A DNA stretch of 41,519 nt from NCBI RefSeq assembly GCF_934372025.1, contig NZ_CAKROJ010000014.1, positions 1 to 41,519 of the forward strand, read 5' to 3'. Below, piece after piece: positions 16,389 to 26,019 of this stretch. The translations under genes were made by a program, and so were the position numbers. The stretch's first letter is position 1, and each line of letters starts with the position of its first letter. The stretch comes from an uncultured Blautia sp. (lineage in GTDB: Bacteria; Bacillota; Clostridia; Lachnospirales; Lachnospiraceae). The notes beneath the pieces were generated by a model, which had not been told where the DNA came from, searched no databases, and was given only the letters and a program-made list of their open reading frames with translations.

Positions 16389-16488
16389 TAAACAGGAGTT
16401 TTACTCAAGAATGATAGAATGTGCATAAAGAATTGTGGAAAATGCATAAAAAAATAATGAAAATAATATATAAAATGTAGAATATATA

Positions 16489-16551
16489 TTTTACTGGTTA
16501 AAACTATTTACATTTAACTAGTAAAATAGTAGAATGAATTTACCGGTTAAA
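16489..16551 (+). promoter_or_regulatory. Operon promoter with three operator-like palindromes
   Basis: TTTACA (16507-16512) and TAGAAT (16530-16535), 17 bases apart, form the promoter. Three related palindromes lie around it: TTTTACTGGTTAAAA (16489-16503), TTTAACTAGTAAAA (16513-16526) and TTTACCGGTTAAA (16539-16551). The middle one fills the -35/-10 spacer exactly and the third covers the start region. This is what repression by the adjacent LacI-type protein would look like. Confidence 0.65.
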
Positions 16552-16578
16552 GAGAAAAGGTTTTAGGAGGAAAAAACA

Positions 16579-17817
16579 ATGAAGAGAAAAATCGCATTAG
16601 TATGTGTAGCAGCGCTTGCGGGAACAATGATGCTGACAGGATGCGGAAGCAAAGAAGAAGGAAAAGCTGAAGCAGCAGGCGACGGAAAAGCAAAAGTTCG
16701 TTTTGCTACATGGGACGTAGCTGATGATGTAGATGCCCAGCAGGCACTTGTAGACAAATTTAATGAGGAACATGACGATATCGAAGTAACACTGGAAGCT
16801 TATGGAAGTGATTTTGATACTAAGATCAGTGCAGGCATGGGCTCAGGAGATACACCAGATGTTGTGTACATGTGGAACTATCCGGCATACGCAAATGGTC
16901 TGGAACCTCTTGATGAATATATCGAAAAAGAGGGCGAAGACTTTAAAGATAATATCTACAGCACACTGTGGAACTACAACTCCTTAGACGGCACAACATA
17001 TGGTATGCCAGTTGGATTTACAACACATGCTCTTTTCTATAATAAAGATCTTTTTGCTGAAGCAGGTATTGATGAGCCAACAGATGACTGGACATGGGAA
17101 GATCTGAAAACAGCAGCTAAAACAATCGAAGAAAAAACAGGTCAGAAAGGTTTTGCTTTCCAGATGAAACCAGACCCGTATGATTTTGAAATGTACCTGT
17201 GGAGTAATGGAACTGCATATTGTGATGAAGAAGGACAGATGGCAGGAAATATCGATTCAGCAGAATCACAGGAAGTATTCCAGATGTTCCAGGATATGGA
17301 AAAAGACGGATACGCTATTGCAACAGAGAAAAATGGAACAGATGAATTCCGTTCCGGTACAGCAGCAATGTACATCTATGGTTCCTGGTCAATTGGTTCT
17401 CTGGACAAAGACGGAATGAACTATGGTATCGCAAAGATTCCTTCTTTTGAAGGAAAAACATCTGTAAGTATTCTGAGTTCCTCCGGTCTTTCTATCTCAA
17501 AAGACAGCAAGAATAAAGAAGCTGCATGGGAATTTGTAAAATACTGGACAGGTGAAGAGTGCAACAAAGCAAGAATTGGTCTTGAACTTCCGGTACTTAA
17601 CAGTGTTGTAGAATCAGAAGGTATCATGAAAGAAGAAAAATATGCACCATTCTACAAGATGCTGGAGCAGAGTGATGGACATACACCGGCAAGCTTCCTT
17701 ATTGAAGACTGGTCAGAGATTTCAGAAAACCTCAGCCTTTCTTTTGAACAGCTGTTTAACCCAAGTGCTTACATGGATGTAAATGAAGTTCTGACAGAAG
17801 CAGCAGATGCACAGTAA
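16579..17817 (+). CDS. Sugar ABC transporter substrate-binding lipoprotein, family 1
   Basis: A 412-residue binding protein. The signal peptide ends in the lipobox L-T-G-C (Cys22), so it is anchored to the outer face of the membrane. The mature domain starts with V-R-F-A-T-W-D and contains the family segments D-V-V-Y-M-W-N, Y-G-M-P-V-G-F-T-T-H, F-Y-N-K-D-L-F and M-Y-I-Y-G-S-W. The start has TAGGAGGA at 16564-16571. It is the first gene of the LacI-linked operon and is probably repressed without substrate. The ligand is inferred from downstream enzymes to be an oligosaccharide or glycoconjugate with beta-galactose and alpha-glucose. No ATPase is encoded here. Confidence 0.93.
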   Translation: MKRKIALVCVAALAGTMMLTGCGSKEEGKAEAAGDGKAKVRFATWDVADDVDAQQALVDKFNEEHDDIEVTLEAYGSDFDTKISAGMGSGDTPDVVYMWNYPAYANGLEPLDEYIEKEGEDFKDNIYSTLWNYNSLDGTTYGMPVGFTTHALFYNKDLFAEAGIDEPTDDWTWEDLKTAAKTIEEKTGQKGFAFQMKPDPYDFEMYLWSNGTAYCDEEGQMAGNIDSAESQEVFQMFQDMEKDGYAIATEKNGTDEFRSGTAAMYIYGSWSIGSLDKDGMNYGIAKIPSFEGKTSVSILSSSGLSISKDSKNKEAAWEFVKYWTGEECNKARIGLELPVLNSVVESEGIMKEEKYAPFYKMLEQSDGHTPASFLIEDWSEISENLSLSFEQLFNPSAYMDVNEVLTEAADAQ

Positions 17818-17833
17818 CAAGATGTAAATGGCT

Positions 17834-17865
17834 CGGCACTGGAATTGAAATAAATGACAGTGCCG
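17834..17865 (+). other. Intercistronic stem-loop after binding-protein gene
   Basis: CGGCACTG (17834-17841) pairs with CAGTGCCG (17858-17865) across 16 bases. There is no T-run. As at 9097-9123 it sits between a binding-protein gene and its first permease gene and may protect the upstream mRNA. Confidence 0.55.
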
Positions 17866-17883
17866 ATAAATGGGAGAGAACAA

Positions 17884-18819
17884 ATGAAACAGAAAAAATT
17901 TCTGAAAACGGCTACGCCATATATGTTTATTATGCCGTGGATAATCGGATTTCTCGTGTTTACAATCGGCCCATTGATCCTGTCTCTGATCATGAGTTTT
18001 TTTGACTGGCCGATTACTTCAGCACCAGTATTCAGGGGATTTGGCAACTATATTGAAATGTTTACAAGTGATAAACAGTTTTGGAAATCTCTGGTGATCA
18101 GTTTAAAATATGCAGCAATCTTCGTACCACTCAATATGATCATTGCACTGTTTCTGGCAATGCTGATCACTCAGCCGGTAAGAGGAGTAAAAGTATTCCG
18201 TACAATCTTTTACATCCCAGCTGTTATCTCAGGTGTTGCAGTTTCAATTATCTGGGGATGGATCCTTAATGGAGATTACGGTGTACTGAATTATCTGTTA
18301 TCACTGATTGGAATCGAAGGTCCCCAATGGCTGGTAGATCCGGCCTGGGCACTTTTGGCAGTTATCATAGCAAGTGCGTTTGGTGTTGGAACGATGATGC
18401 TGATTTTCTATACAGATATCAAGAATATTCCGATCGATGTATATGAAGCTGCATCTATTGACGGAGCAGGACCTGCAAGAAAATTCTTCAGCATCACTCT
18501 TCCGATCATAACACCGACAATTTTATTCAACCTGATCACATCGATCATCAGTTCCTTCCAGCAGGTAACTCTGGTTATGCTGCTGACAGGCGGCGGTCCA
18601 CTTAAGTCAACTTACTTCTATGGACTGTACACATATAACAATGCATTTAAACATCATAAGCTTGGATATGCCAGTGCGAATGCATGGGTAATGTTTATCA
18701 TTATTCTGATTCTTACAGCATTGGTATTCAAATCCTCATCCGCATGGGTATTCTATGAGACAGAAGCAAGAAATGGCGGAGCTAAGAAATCAAAAAAGAA
18801 AAAAGGGGGTAAAAAGTAA
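17884..18819 (+). CDS. Sugar ABC transporter permease, MalF type
   Basis: A 311-residue permease with six helices; the first begins at about residue 11 (P-Y-M-F-I-M-P-W-I-I-G-F). The coupling loop reads Y-E-A-A-S-I-D-G-A-G-P with F-F-S-I-T-L-P-I-I-T-P, the EAA signature. The C-terminus is a lysine-rich tail. ATG 17884 is chosen because GGGAGAG lies at 17872-17878; the reading frame is open further upstream to an ATG at 17854 that lies inside the intercistronic hairpin. Its last base is shared with the next start codon. Confidence 0.93.
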   Translation: MKQKKFLKTATPYMFIMPWIIGFLVFTIGPLILSLIMSFFDWPITSAPVFRGFGNYIEMFTSDKQFWKSLVISLKYAAIFVPLNMIIALFLAMLITQPVRGVKVFRTIFYIPAVISGVAVSIIWGWILNGDYGVLNYLLSLIGIEGPQWLVDPAWALLAVIIASAFGVGTMMLIFYTDIKNIPIDVYEAASIDGAGPARKFFSITLPIITPTILFNLITSIISSFQQVTLVMLLTGGGPLKSTYFYGLYTYNNAFKHHKLGYASANAWVMFIIILILTALVFKSSSAWVFYETEARNGGAKKSKKKKGGKK

Positions 18820-19640
18820 TGAAGATGTCTAAAAGATCTAAAATAGTGATTTACGCATTACTCGTACTTGTGGCAGTTTACTTTCTTGCCCCGTTTGTCT
18901 ATATGTTGCTTTCAGCATTTAAGACGGAGGGTGAAGCAATTGCGTACCCACCAAAATTTTTACCATCAGAATGGCATTTTGAAAACTTTATAAATGCCTG
19001 GAAGTCACAGCCTTTTGGAACATATCTCTGGAATTCTATACTTGTAACAGTTCTGACAACTGTAGGCCAGGTACTTTCCTGTTCTCTTGTTGCTTATGGA
19101 TTTGCAAGATTTAACTTCAAAGGTAAAAATGTTCTCTTTATGATCCTGCTCTCAACAATGATGATTCCGTGGGATGTTACGATGATCCCTCAGTATATGG
19201 AATTTAAATTGTTTGGATGGATCAATACATTAAAACCGTTGATCGTACCGGCATGGTTCGGATCTGCTTATTATGTATTTCTGATGAGACAGTTCCTGAT
19301 GGGGATTCCACGAGATTTTGAGGAAGCAGCGCGAATTGATGGTGCGAACCAGTTCCAGATTTACTGGAAGATCTTTATGCCGATCATGAAACCATCACTG
19401 ATTCTTGTCGGCGTACTGAATATGTTGACTGTATGGAATGACTACCTTGGACCACTCATTTTCTTACAGGACAGAAGCAAATATACACTGGCACTTGGCC
19501 TTGCTTCTTTCAAGGGTGTTCACAGTACACAGATCATCCCGATGCTCTGTATTACGATCATTATGATCATTCCACCAATTATCATCTTTATTATCGCACA
19601 GAAATATATTGTTGAAGGAACCAGCGGTTCTATTAAATAA
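18819..19640 (+). CDS. Sugar ABC transporter permease, MalG type
   Basis: A 273-residue permease with the MalG-type F-K-T-E-G-E-A motif after helix 1, Y-G-F-A-R-F-N-F-K-G-K-N in the middle and the EAA loop F-E-E-A-A-R-I-D-G-A-N. ATG 18819 overlaps the preceding stop (TAATG) behind AAGGGGGT. It completes the channel for the binding lipoprotein at 16579. Confidence 0.93.
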   Translation: MKMSKRSKIVIYALLVLVAVYFLAPFVYMLLSAFKTEGEAIAYPPKFLPSEWHFENFINAWKSQPFGTYLWNSILVTVLTTVGQVLSCSLVAYGFARFNFKGKNVLFMILLSTMMIPWDVTMIPQYMEFKLFGWINTLKPLIVPAWFGSAYYVFLMRQFLMGIPRDFEEAARIDGANQFQIYWKIFMPIMKPSLILVGVLNMLTVWNDYLGPLIFLQDRSKYTLALGLASFKGVHSTQIIPMLCITIIMIIPPIIIFIIAQKYIVEGTSGSIK

Positions 19641-19655
19641 GACAGACTTGTGAAG

Positions 19656-19684
19656 CGGTCAGGCAGACTGGAACTGTCTGACCG
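19656..19684 (+). terminator. Hairpin between transporter and enzyme genes, possible partial terminator
   Basis: CGGTCAGGCAG (19656-19666) pairs with CTGTCTGACCG (19674-19684) with one G-U pair. Only TTATTG follows, so termination would be incomplete, letting transcription continue into the beta-galactosidase gene. No convincing promoter was seen between here and 19760. Confidence 0.5.
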
Positions 19685-19759
19685 TTATTGTCTGCTACTG
19701 GGATCAATATCAGGCACTTTTAATGGTTATGGAAGCTATAAAGCTGAGAGGAGAAAACA

Positions 19760-22753
19760 ATGGCTAGAAAAACAGTAAAAAGATGGGAAGACCATCGGAT
19801 TACCGGAATTGGCAGAAGAGAAGCAAGAACAGCTTTTTATAAAGATTCTCAAAAAAGAATTTCTTTAAATGGAGAATGGAAATTTAAATATGTTGATGCG
19901 CCGGAGCTTTCACCGGAAGGCTTTGAGAGGCCGGAAATCGGTGAAGGATGGGATAAGATCGATGTTCCGTCTGTATGGCAGCTCAGAGGATATGACAAAA
20001 TGCATTATACAGATGTACTGTATCCTTTTCCAGTAAATCCACCATATGTACCGGATGAAAATCCTACAGGAATTTACAAAAAGACCATTACTTTGGATGA
20101 GGAATGGCTGCAAAAAGATACAATTTTGAAGTTCCACGGTGTGGACAGTGCTTTTGACGTGTGGGTGAATGGTGATCATGCAGGTTTTGGAAAGGTCAGC
20201 AGACTCCCATCTGAATTTAATATTACAGATTTGGTCAAAGCTGGAGACAATGACATCACAGTGCGCGTATATAAGTGGTCAGATGGAACTTATCTTGAAG
20301 ACCAGGATATGTGGTGGTTATCCGGAATTTACAGAGATGTAGAATTAATTAATGAAGAGAGAAATGCTGTTCTTGATCTGCAGGTAGACGGTACTCTGGA
20401 TGACAGTTACAGAAATGGTTTACTTACATCTAAAATCAGGATGAAACAGGCCGGGATCAATTTTAAATGGCAGCTTTCCTATAAGGGAGAAGTAGTTCTT
20501 GCTGGTGAGGCAGTCTCTGAAGGCAAAGAAGTATGCATTAAGGCTGAAATTCCGGAAGTTCATAAATGGACAGCCGAGACACCTGAATTATATGAATTCA
20601 CAGTAGAGACGGACACACAGGAAGTGACTGTGAGATGTGGATTCAGAAGAATTGAAATTAAAGACAAGAATTTCTATGTCAATAACCAGGTAATTCTTTT
20701 AAATGGCGTAAATCATCATGATTACAATCCAAAAGAAGGAAGAACCGTAACAAAAGAGCAGATGGAAGCGGATATCTGCCTGATGAAACAGTATAACATC
20801 AATGCGGTTCGCTGTTCTCATTACCCGGCAAATGAATACTTCTATGATCTGTGCGATGAATATGGTCTTTATGTGATCAACGAAGCTGACCTTGAATGTC
20901 ATGGATTTGAATGGGTAGAGAACTATACCTGGATCACAGACGATGAGACATGGAAAGATGCATATGTAGATCGCAGTGTCCGCATGGTTAAGAGAGACAG
21001 AAATCATCCGTCTATCATTATGTGGTCAATGGGAAATGAATCTGCATTTGGATGCAATTTCCGCAGTGCCGCTCAGGCAATCCGCGAGCTGGATGATACT
21101 CGTCTTATCCATTACGAGGGTGATTTTGAAGCCGAAGTAACCGATGTATATTCTACTATGTACACAAGATTAAAAGGTCTGAAAGAGATTGCAGAATATG
21201 AGGTAAAAGGCGATAAACCACATGTGATGTGTGAGTATGGCCATGCAATGGGAAATGGACCTGGTGGATTAAAAGCATATCAGGATATGTACCGCAAATA
21301 TAAGCGACTCCAGGGTGGATTTTTGTGGGAATGGTATGACCATGGAATCCACACTGTGGAAAACGATAAGGAATATTATAAATATGGTGGAAACTATGGA
21401 GATTTCCCTACAAACGGAAACTTCTGTATTGATGGAATCCTGATGCCTGACAGAACACCTTCTCCAGGAATGGAAGAGTACAAGCAGATCATAGCACCGG
21501 TAGAAATTACCGCGGTAGAAGGTAGTATGAGAAAGATCCAGATTAAAAATTATTATGATTTCCTGGATCTGAGTACCATAACACTTCACTGGGAAGTTAA
21601 AGCAGAAGATCTGACTGTCCAGGAGGGAATCGTAGAAGAACTTTCAGTTGCTCCGCATGAGAGTAAAGTAATCACTTTACCGATCGTTCCATTTGAACTG
21701 CAGGCAAATACAGATTATTATCTGAATCTGACTGTGTGTCAGAAAGAAGATAAGATCTACGCACTGGCAGGCCATGAGATCAAGAAAGTCCAGATTCCGA
21801 TGGAAATCAGACGCGATGAATTTGTAGTAAGAGAAACTGCTGACAAACTTAAGGTGACGAAAGCACAGGGAGTACTTACTGTAGAAAACAGCCAGGTAAC
21901 AGTAAAATTCAATACAGTATTTGGCAGGCTGCTCTCTTTTGGAAAAGAAGGGAAAGAGTATCTGACGGATGGTCCGAGAATGAATGTATATCGTGCAACA
22001 ATCGATAACGATATGTATAAAAAAGATGATTGGATGAATAAATACTTTATCCAGAAACCAGTCGAAGAGACTGAATATGTAAATTGTCAGGAAACAGAAG
22101 ATAAAGTTACAGTCCAGATTGGAACATTTTTCAGCTGTTATAACCAGTCATGGGGATTCGAGTGTGATTATACATATGAAATCTATTCCTGTGGTCAGAT
22201 GAAGGTTGAGATTCAGGGAAAAGCAGTCCAGAGAGGCAAGCTTGAACCACCATTCTTACCGCGTATTGGAGTTATTATGAAGGGGAACAAAAAGTTCCAG
22301 AAGACTATGTGGTATGGTATGGGACCTGGAGAAAGTTATGTAGACAGCAAAGCGGCATCTGTAATGGGAATCTATGAAAATACAGTTGATGGAATGATGA
22401 CAGATTATGTATTCCCGCAGGAAAACGGGCACCGCGAATCTGTAAAATGGTTCTGCATAGGTGACGGAGAAGACGGTATGTTATGCAGGATGGAAGATAA
22501 ACTGGGACTTAATCTTGCTAACTATACGGATGAGAGCCTGGAAAAAGCACAGCATCCATTTGAAATCGAAAAGGCTGATGAAGTGATCATCCATCTGGAT
22601 TATCGACATTCCGGACTTGGAAGCAACAGCTGTGGTGAAGAACAGCTGGAAGAAAACAAAGTAAAACTCCAGGATTTTGCAATGGCATTTACACTTCAGA
22701 CAGCAAAGAGCGGAACAGAAATCAACGAAGCAAGAAAGCAGTACATTGATTAA
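19760..22753 (+). CDS. lacZ: Beta-galactosidase, GH2, LacZ/EbgA type
   Basis: A 997-residue GH2 enzyme, the normal length for LacZ-type proteins. In order: sugar-binding jelly roll (about 30-200, with V-P-S-V-W-Q-L and V-D-S-A-F-D-V-W-V-N-G), immunoglobulin-like domain, barrel (about 300-600), then a C-terminal Bgal_small_N-type domain (about 710-985). The acid/base is Glu427 in W-S-M-G-N-E-S and the nucleophile Glu492 in M-C-E-Y-G-H-A-M-G-N. There is no signal peptide, so it removes beta-linked galactose from imported substrate in the cytoplasm. The start has a GAGAGGAG site. The GH65 gene follows 19 bases after its stop. Confidence 0.95.
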   Translation: MARKTVKRWEDHRITGIGRREARTAFYKDSQKRISLNGEWKFKYVDAPELSPEGFERPEIGEGWDKIDVPSVWQLRGYDKMHYTDVLYPFPVNPPYVPDENPTGIYKKTITLDEEWLQKDTILKFHGVDSAFDVWVNGDHAGFGKVSRLPSEFNITDLVKAGDNDITVRVYKWSDGTYLEDQDMWWLSGIYRDVELINEERNAVLDLQVDGTLDDSYRNGLLTSKIRMKQAGINFKWQLSYKGEVVLAGEAVSEGKEVCIKAEIPEVHKWTAETPELYEFTVETDTQEVTVRCGFRRIEIKDKNFYVNNQVILLNGVNHHDYNPKEGRTVTKEQMEADICLMKQYNINAVRCSHYPANEYFYDLCDEYGLYVINEADLECHGFEWVENYTWITDDETWKDAYVDRSVRMVKRDRNHPSIIMWSMGNESAFGCNFRSAAQAIRELDDTRLIHYEGDFEAEVTDVYSTMYTRLKGLKEIAEYEVKGDKPHVMCEYGHAMGNGPGGLKAYQDMYRKYKRLQGGFLWEWYDHGIHTVENDKEYYKYGGNYGDFPTNGNFCIDGILMPDRTPSPGMEEYKQIIAPVEITAVEGSMRKIQIKNYYDFLDLSTITLHWEVKAEDLTVQEGIVEELSVAPHESKVITLPIVPFELQANTDYYLNLTVCQKEDKIYALAGHEIKKVQIPMEIRRDEFVVRETADKLKVTKAQGVLTVENSQVTVKFNTVFGRLLSFGKEGKEYLTDGPRMNVYRATIDNDMYKKDDWMNKYFIQKPVEETEYVNCQETEDKVTVQIGTFFSCYNQSWGFECDYTYEIYSCGQMKVEIQGKAVQRGKLEPPFLPRIGVIMKGNKKFQKTMWYGMGPGESYVDSKAASVMGIYENTVDGMMTDYVFPQENGHRESVKWFCIGDGEDGMLCRMEDKLGLNLANYTDESLEKAQHPFEIEKADEVIIHLDYRHSGLGSNSCGEEQLEENKVKLQDFAMAFTLQTAKSGTEINEARKQYID

Positions 22754-22772
22754 GAATAAAGGAGAATCATAC

Positions 22773-25085
22773 ATGAGCAGAGATATGTTTTCAGAAAATC
22801 TGAGAAGCAGATTACATGATGATGAATGGCTTATCTGTCAGGACAAGTATGAAGCAAAAGAAAATCTCAAATATGAAAGTCTGTTTGCACTTTCCAATGG
22901 CTACCTCGGAATCCGAGGCAGCCATGAGGAGGGTACAAAGATCACTCTTCCGTATCTTTATATTAATGGAGTGTTTGATAAATCAGAGACATTCATGAGA
23001 GAACTTTCTACCCTTCCGAACTGGCTTGGGATCAGATTGTATATTGAAAAAGAACTGATAGGAATTGAAGATTGCGAAATTATGGAATTTTCAAGGGTAC
23101 TTGATATGAAAGGCGCTTTCCTTGGAAAAAGAGTACGACTGAAGGATTCAAAAGGAAGAGAAACTCTTATTGAAGGTATTCGCTTTGTAAGCAGAAATAA
23201 TGTGCATCGTATGGGTGTTAAATTTTATGTAACACCGGTCAATTACAGTGGAATCATTGAAGTAGAAAGTATTATTGATGGCAGCATTATCAATTTCTAT
23301 GATGCACCGCGTTTTAAAGTAAAACATACTTACATGACAGCAAATGAGAAGCTGGATGAAGATGGCGGATATGTAGAAGTTGCAACAAGAGAGAATCATC
23401 TGCATGTAGGATGTGGATGCCGTATCGAAGCTTATGCTGATGGAAAGCAGATTCTTGGAAACCGTATGACCAGCAGATTTGGTGAACAGAATGTTGAGTT
23501 TGGCGATATCCATGTGGAAGAAGGAAAAGAAGTTCAGATCGTAAAATTTGTTTCTATGTATACCGAGAGAGAATGTCCGGCTTATGCACTTCATACTACA
23601 GTAAAAAAAGAAGTAGAAGAGTTTGTGGAAGCAGGATTTGATCAGGAATTGAAGCTTCACGAAGATATTTACCGTGAAATGTGGGAAAACGCTGATGTTA
23701 AAATCACAGGCGATGATGAGCTCAATCAGGCAGTTCGTTTTAATATCTTTCATCTGATGAGTACCGGAAATGAGCATGATGATCATGTAAATGTCGGCGC
23801 CAAGCTTCTGACAGGAGAAGAATATGGCGGACATGCTTTCTGGGATACAGAATTGTTTATGCTTCCATTCTTTGCATGGGTGTTCCCGAAGACTGCACAG
23901 AATCTTGAAAAATACAGATATCATCTTCTGGATGCAGCGCGTGCAAATGCACATAAGAACGGATATAAAGGTGCTCAGTATCCATGGGAATCTGCGGATG
24001 ATGGCACAGAGCAGTGCCCGGACTGGACAATTGAACCGGATGGAACCTGCTACAGATGTTATGTTGCGGTGTATGAGCATCACGTAACAGCAGCAGTTGC
24101 ATATGGAATCTATGATTATGTCAAAATTACAGGGGATGTTGATTTCCTTTACAGTAAAGGCGCTGAGATCCTGACAGAGACAGCAAGATTCTGGGCAAGC
24201 CGCTGTGAATACAATAAAGAACAGGATCGTTATGAGATCAATCAGGTTACAGGTCCGGATGAGTGGCATGAGCCAGTCAACAATAACCTTTATACAAATT
24301 ATCTTGCAAGATGGAATCTGAGATATGTTCTTTCTCTGCTGGAATCTTTGAAAAAAGAAGAAACAGATGCGTATCATGCACTTGTTGCAAAGACCGGTCT
24401 TACAGAGGAAGAAACAGCTCAGTGGAATGTGGTTCAGGAAAAAATCTATCTTCCGCGCAAAGAGGGAACCAAACTTCTGGAACAGTTTGAAGGTTATTTT
24501 GAACTGGACAATGTAACGATTGAAAAATACGACGAAAACGACTGGCCGGTTCGTCCGGAAGCGCTCAAAACAAAGAAGACAAGAGAGACTCAGATCAATA
24601 AGCAGGCAGATGTTGTTATGCTGCTTCATCTTATGGGAAATGAATTCGATGAAGAGACGATCAAAGAAAACTATGCTTATTACGAAAAACGTACACTTCA
24701 TGGTTCTTCATTAAGTCCAAGTATCTATTCTGTTATGGGACTTAAGGTTGGAGATGACTCCAAAGCATATCGTTATCTTCGCCGTGCGGCTTTCCTTGAC
24801 CTTCTTAATATGCAGGGAAATACAAGAGAAGGAGTCCATGCAGCCAATACAGGCGGAGTATGGCAGACGATCGTATTTGGATTTGCAGGAGTATCTCAGC
24901 GTGAAGATGGTATGCTGAAAGTCTGCCCGAATATGCCAAAAGAGTGGCAGAAACTGTCATTCCGTCTGCATTACAGAGGCGCATGGCTTGAGATTACATC
25001 AGATGGAAGCAATCAGGCTGAAGTCAGACGACTTGCAGGAGACCCTGTAGAGGTAGAAGTAAACGGAAGTGTAAAAACAATCTAA
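22773..25085 (+). CDS. GH65 family glycoside phosphorylase (alpha-glucoside, inverting)
   Basis: A 770-residue GH65 protein of the maltose/kojibiose/nigerose phosphorylase group. An N-terminal beta-sandwich (about 1-290) precedes an (alpha/alpha)6 barrel. The catalytic acid is expected at Glu497 in G-P-D-E-W-H-E, and the phosphate-binding H-G-S-S-L-S (643-648) is intact, which favours phosphorolysis over hydrolysis. The product would be beta-glucose 1-phosphate, and a beta-phosphoglucomutase gene lies two genes downstream. ATG 22773 follows AAAGGAG (22758-22764); the frame is open upstream into lacZ but without an RBS. The acceptor sugar cannot be fixed from sequence; kojibiose-, nigerose- or glucosyl-galactose-type linkages are candidates. 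Confidence 0.9.
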   Translation: MSRDMFSENLRSRLHDDEWLICQDKYEAKENLKYESLFALSNGYLGIRGSHEEGTKITLPYLYINGVFDKSETFMRELSTLPNWLGIRLYIEKELIGIEDCEIMEFSRVLDMKGAFLGKRVRLKDSKGRETLIEGIRFVSRNNVHRMGVKFYVTPVNYSGIIEVESIIDGSIINFYDAPRFKVKHTYMTANEKLDEDGGYVEVATRENHLHVGCGCRIEAYADGKQILGNRMTSRFGEQNVEFGDIHVEEGKEVQIVKFVSMYTERECPAYALHTTVKKEVEEFVEAGFDQELKLHEDIYREMWENADVKITGDDELNQAVRFNIFHLMSTGNEHDDHVNVGAKLLTGEEYGGHAFWDTELFMLPFFAWVFPKTAQNLEKYRYHLLDAARANAHKNGYKGAQYPWESADDGTEQCPDWTIEPDGTCYRCYVAVYEHHVTAAVAYGIYDYVKITGDVDFLYSKGAEILTETARFWASRCEYNKEQDRYEINQVTGPDEWHEPVNNNLYTNYLARWNLRYVLSLLESLKKEETDAYHALVAKTGLTEEETAQWNVVQEKIYLPRKEGTKLLEQFEGYFELDNVTIEKYDENDWPVRPEALKTKKTRETQINKQADVVMLLHLMGNEFDEETIKENYAYYEKRTLHGSSLSPSIYSVMGLKVGDDSKAYRYLRRAAFLDLLNMQGNTREGVHAANTGGVWQTIVFGFAGVSQREDGMLKVCPNMPKEWQKLSFRLHYRGAWLEITSDGSNQAEVRRLAGDPVEVEVNGSVKTI

Positions 25086-25113
25086 GAGATAAAAACTGAT
25101 AGGAGGATATGTG

Positions 25114-26019
25114 ATGAAGAAATGGCTGGCAATCGGAGGACTTATACTGGTTACGGTCATATGGGGAGGCGGATTTGTAGCAAGTGATATAGCACTGGAG
25201 AGTATGAAACCTTTTCAGATCATGATGGTAAGATTCCTGCTTGCTTCTGTATTGATGGGAATGATCAGCTTAGGACAGAAAAACAGAGAAGAGAAGTCCG
25301 TTGACCGCATTGGTGCGATCAGAGCGGGGATTTTAATGGGGATAGCACTGTTTGTTGGATTTTCACTGCAGATCATAGGTCTGCAGTACACAACACCATC
25401 AAAAAATGCATTTCTTACAGCACTTAATGTAGTAATTGTACCTTTTATTGCATTTATTATATTGAAAAAGAAAATTGGAGCAAAAGGGATCATAGGAGCG
25501 ATACTGTCTGTTGTTGGAGTGGCATTACTTTCATTAAATGGCAATCTTACACTTGGACTGGGAGACGCACTCACTCTGATCTGTGCGGTAGGGTTTGCAT
25601 TTCAGATCTTCTTTACAAGCGAATTTGTAAAGAAATATCCGGTCTCTGTATTGAATATGGTTCAGATGATTACAGCCTTTGTTCTGTCTGCAGTTAGTCT
25701 TGTGTTCTTTGGAGAGACTGATTTTCAGGTTACAACACAGGGATGGCTAAGCGTTTTATATCTGGGAGTAATAAGTACAACTTTATGCTATTTGTTACAG
25801 ACTGCATGCCAGAGATATGTCGATGAGACAAAAGCAGCGATTGTGCTTTCCATGGAGTCAGTATTTGGAACAATCTTTTCCATCATTATTCTTCATGAAG
25901 TGATCACTCTCCGTATGGTGATCGGATGTGTGATCATCCTGACTGCAGTCATCATATCCAATCTGTCAGATACCGAAGGAGAAGCGAATAATGAAAAAAT
26001 ACAATGCGATAATATTTGA
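25114..26019 (+). CDS. EamA/DMT superfamily transporter
   Basis: A 301-residue protein with ten predicted helices arranged as two EamA repeats. The N-terminus V-I-W-G-G-G-F-V-A-S and the end of repeat one (Y-T-T-P-S-K-N-A-F-L-T) are typical of drug/metabolite transporters. It may export a sugar or amino-acid by-product of the pathway, but the direction and substrate are not predictable. ATG 25114 is preferred over GTG 25111 because AGGAGGA lies at 25101-25107. Its last 29 bases overlap the next gene, so the two are translationally linked. Confidence 0.88.
   Translation: MKKWLAIGGLILVTVIWGGGFVASDIALESMKPFQIMMVRFLLASVLMGMISLGQKNREEKSVDRIGAIRAGILMGIALFVGFSLQIIGLQYTTPSKNAFLTALNVVIVPFIAFIILKKKIGAKGIIGAILSVVGVALLSLNGNLTLGLGDALTLICAVGFAFQIFFTSEFVKKYPVSVLNMVQMITAFVLSAVSLVFFGETDFQVTTQGWLSVLYLGVISTTLCYLLQTACQRYVDETKAAIVLSMESVFGTIFSIIILHEVITLRMVIGCVIILTAVIISNLSDTEGEANNEKIQCDNI

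Noticed and set aside
23148..24701. A 517-codon open frame on the minus strand
   Set aside because: It lies wholly inside the GH65 gene, is rich in Cys, Phe and Ile as expected of an antisense shadow, and has no family features or ribosome site.
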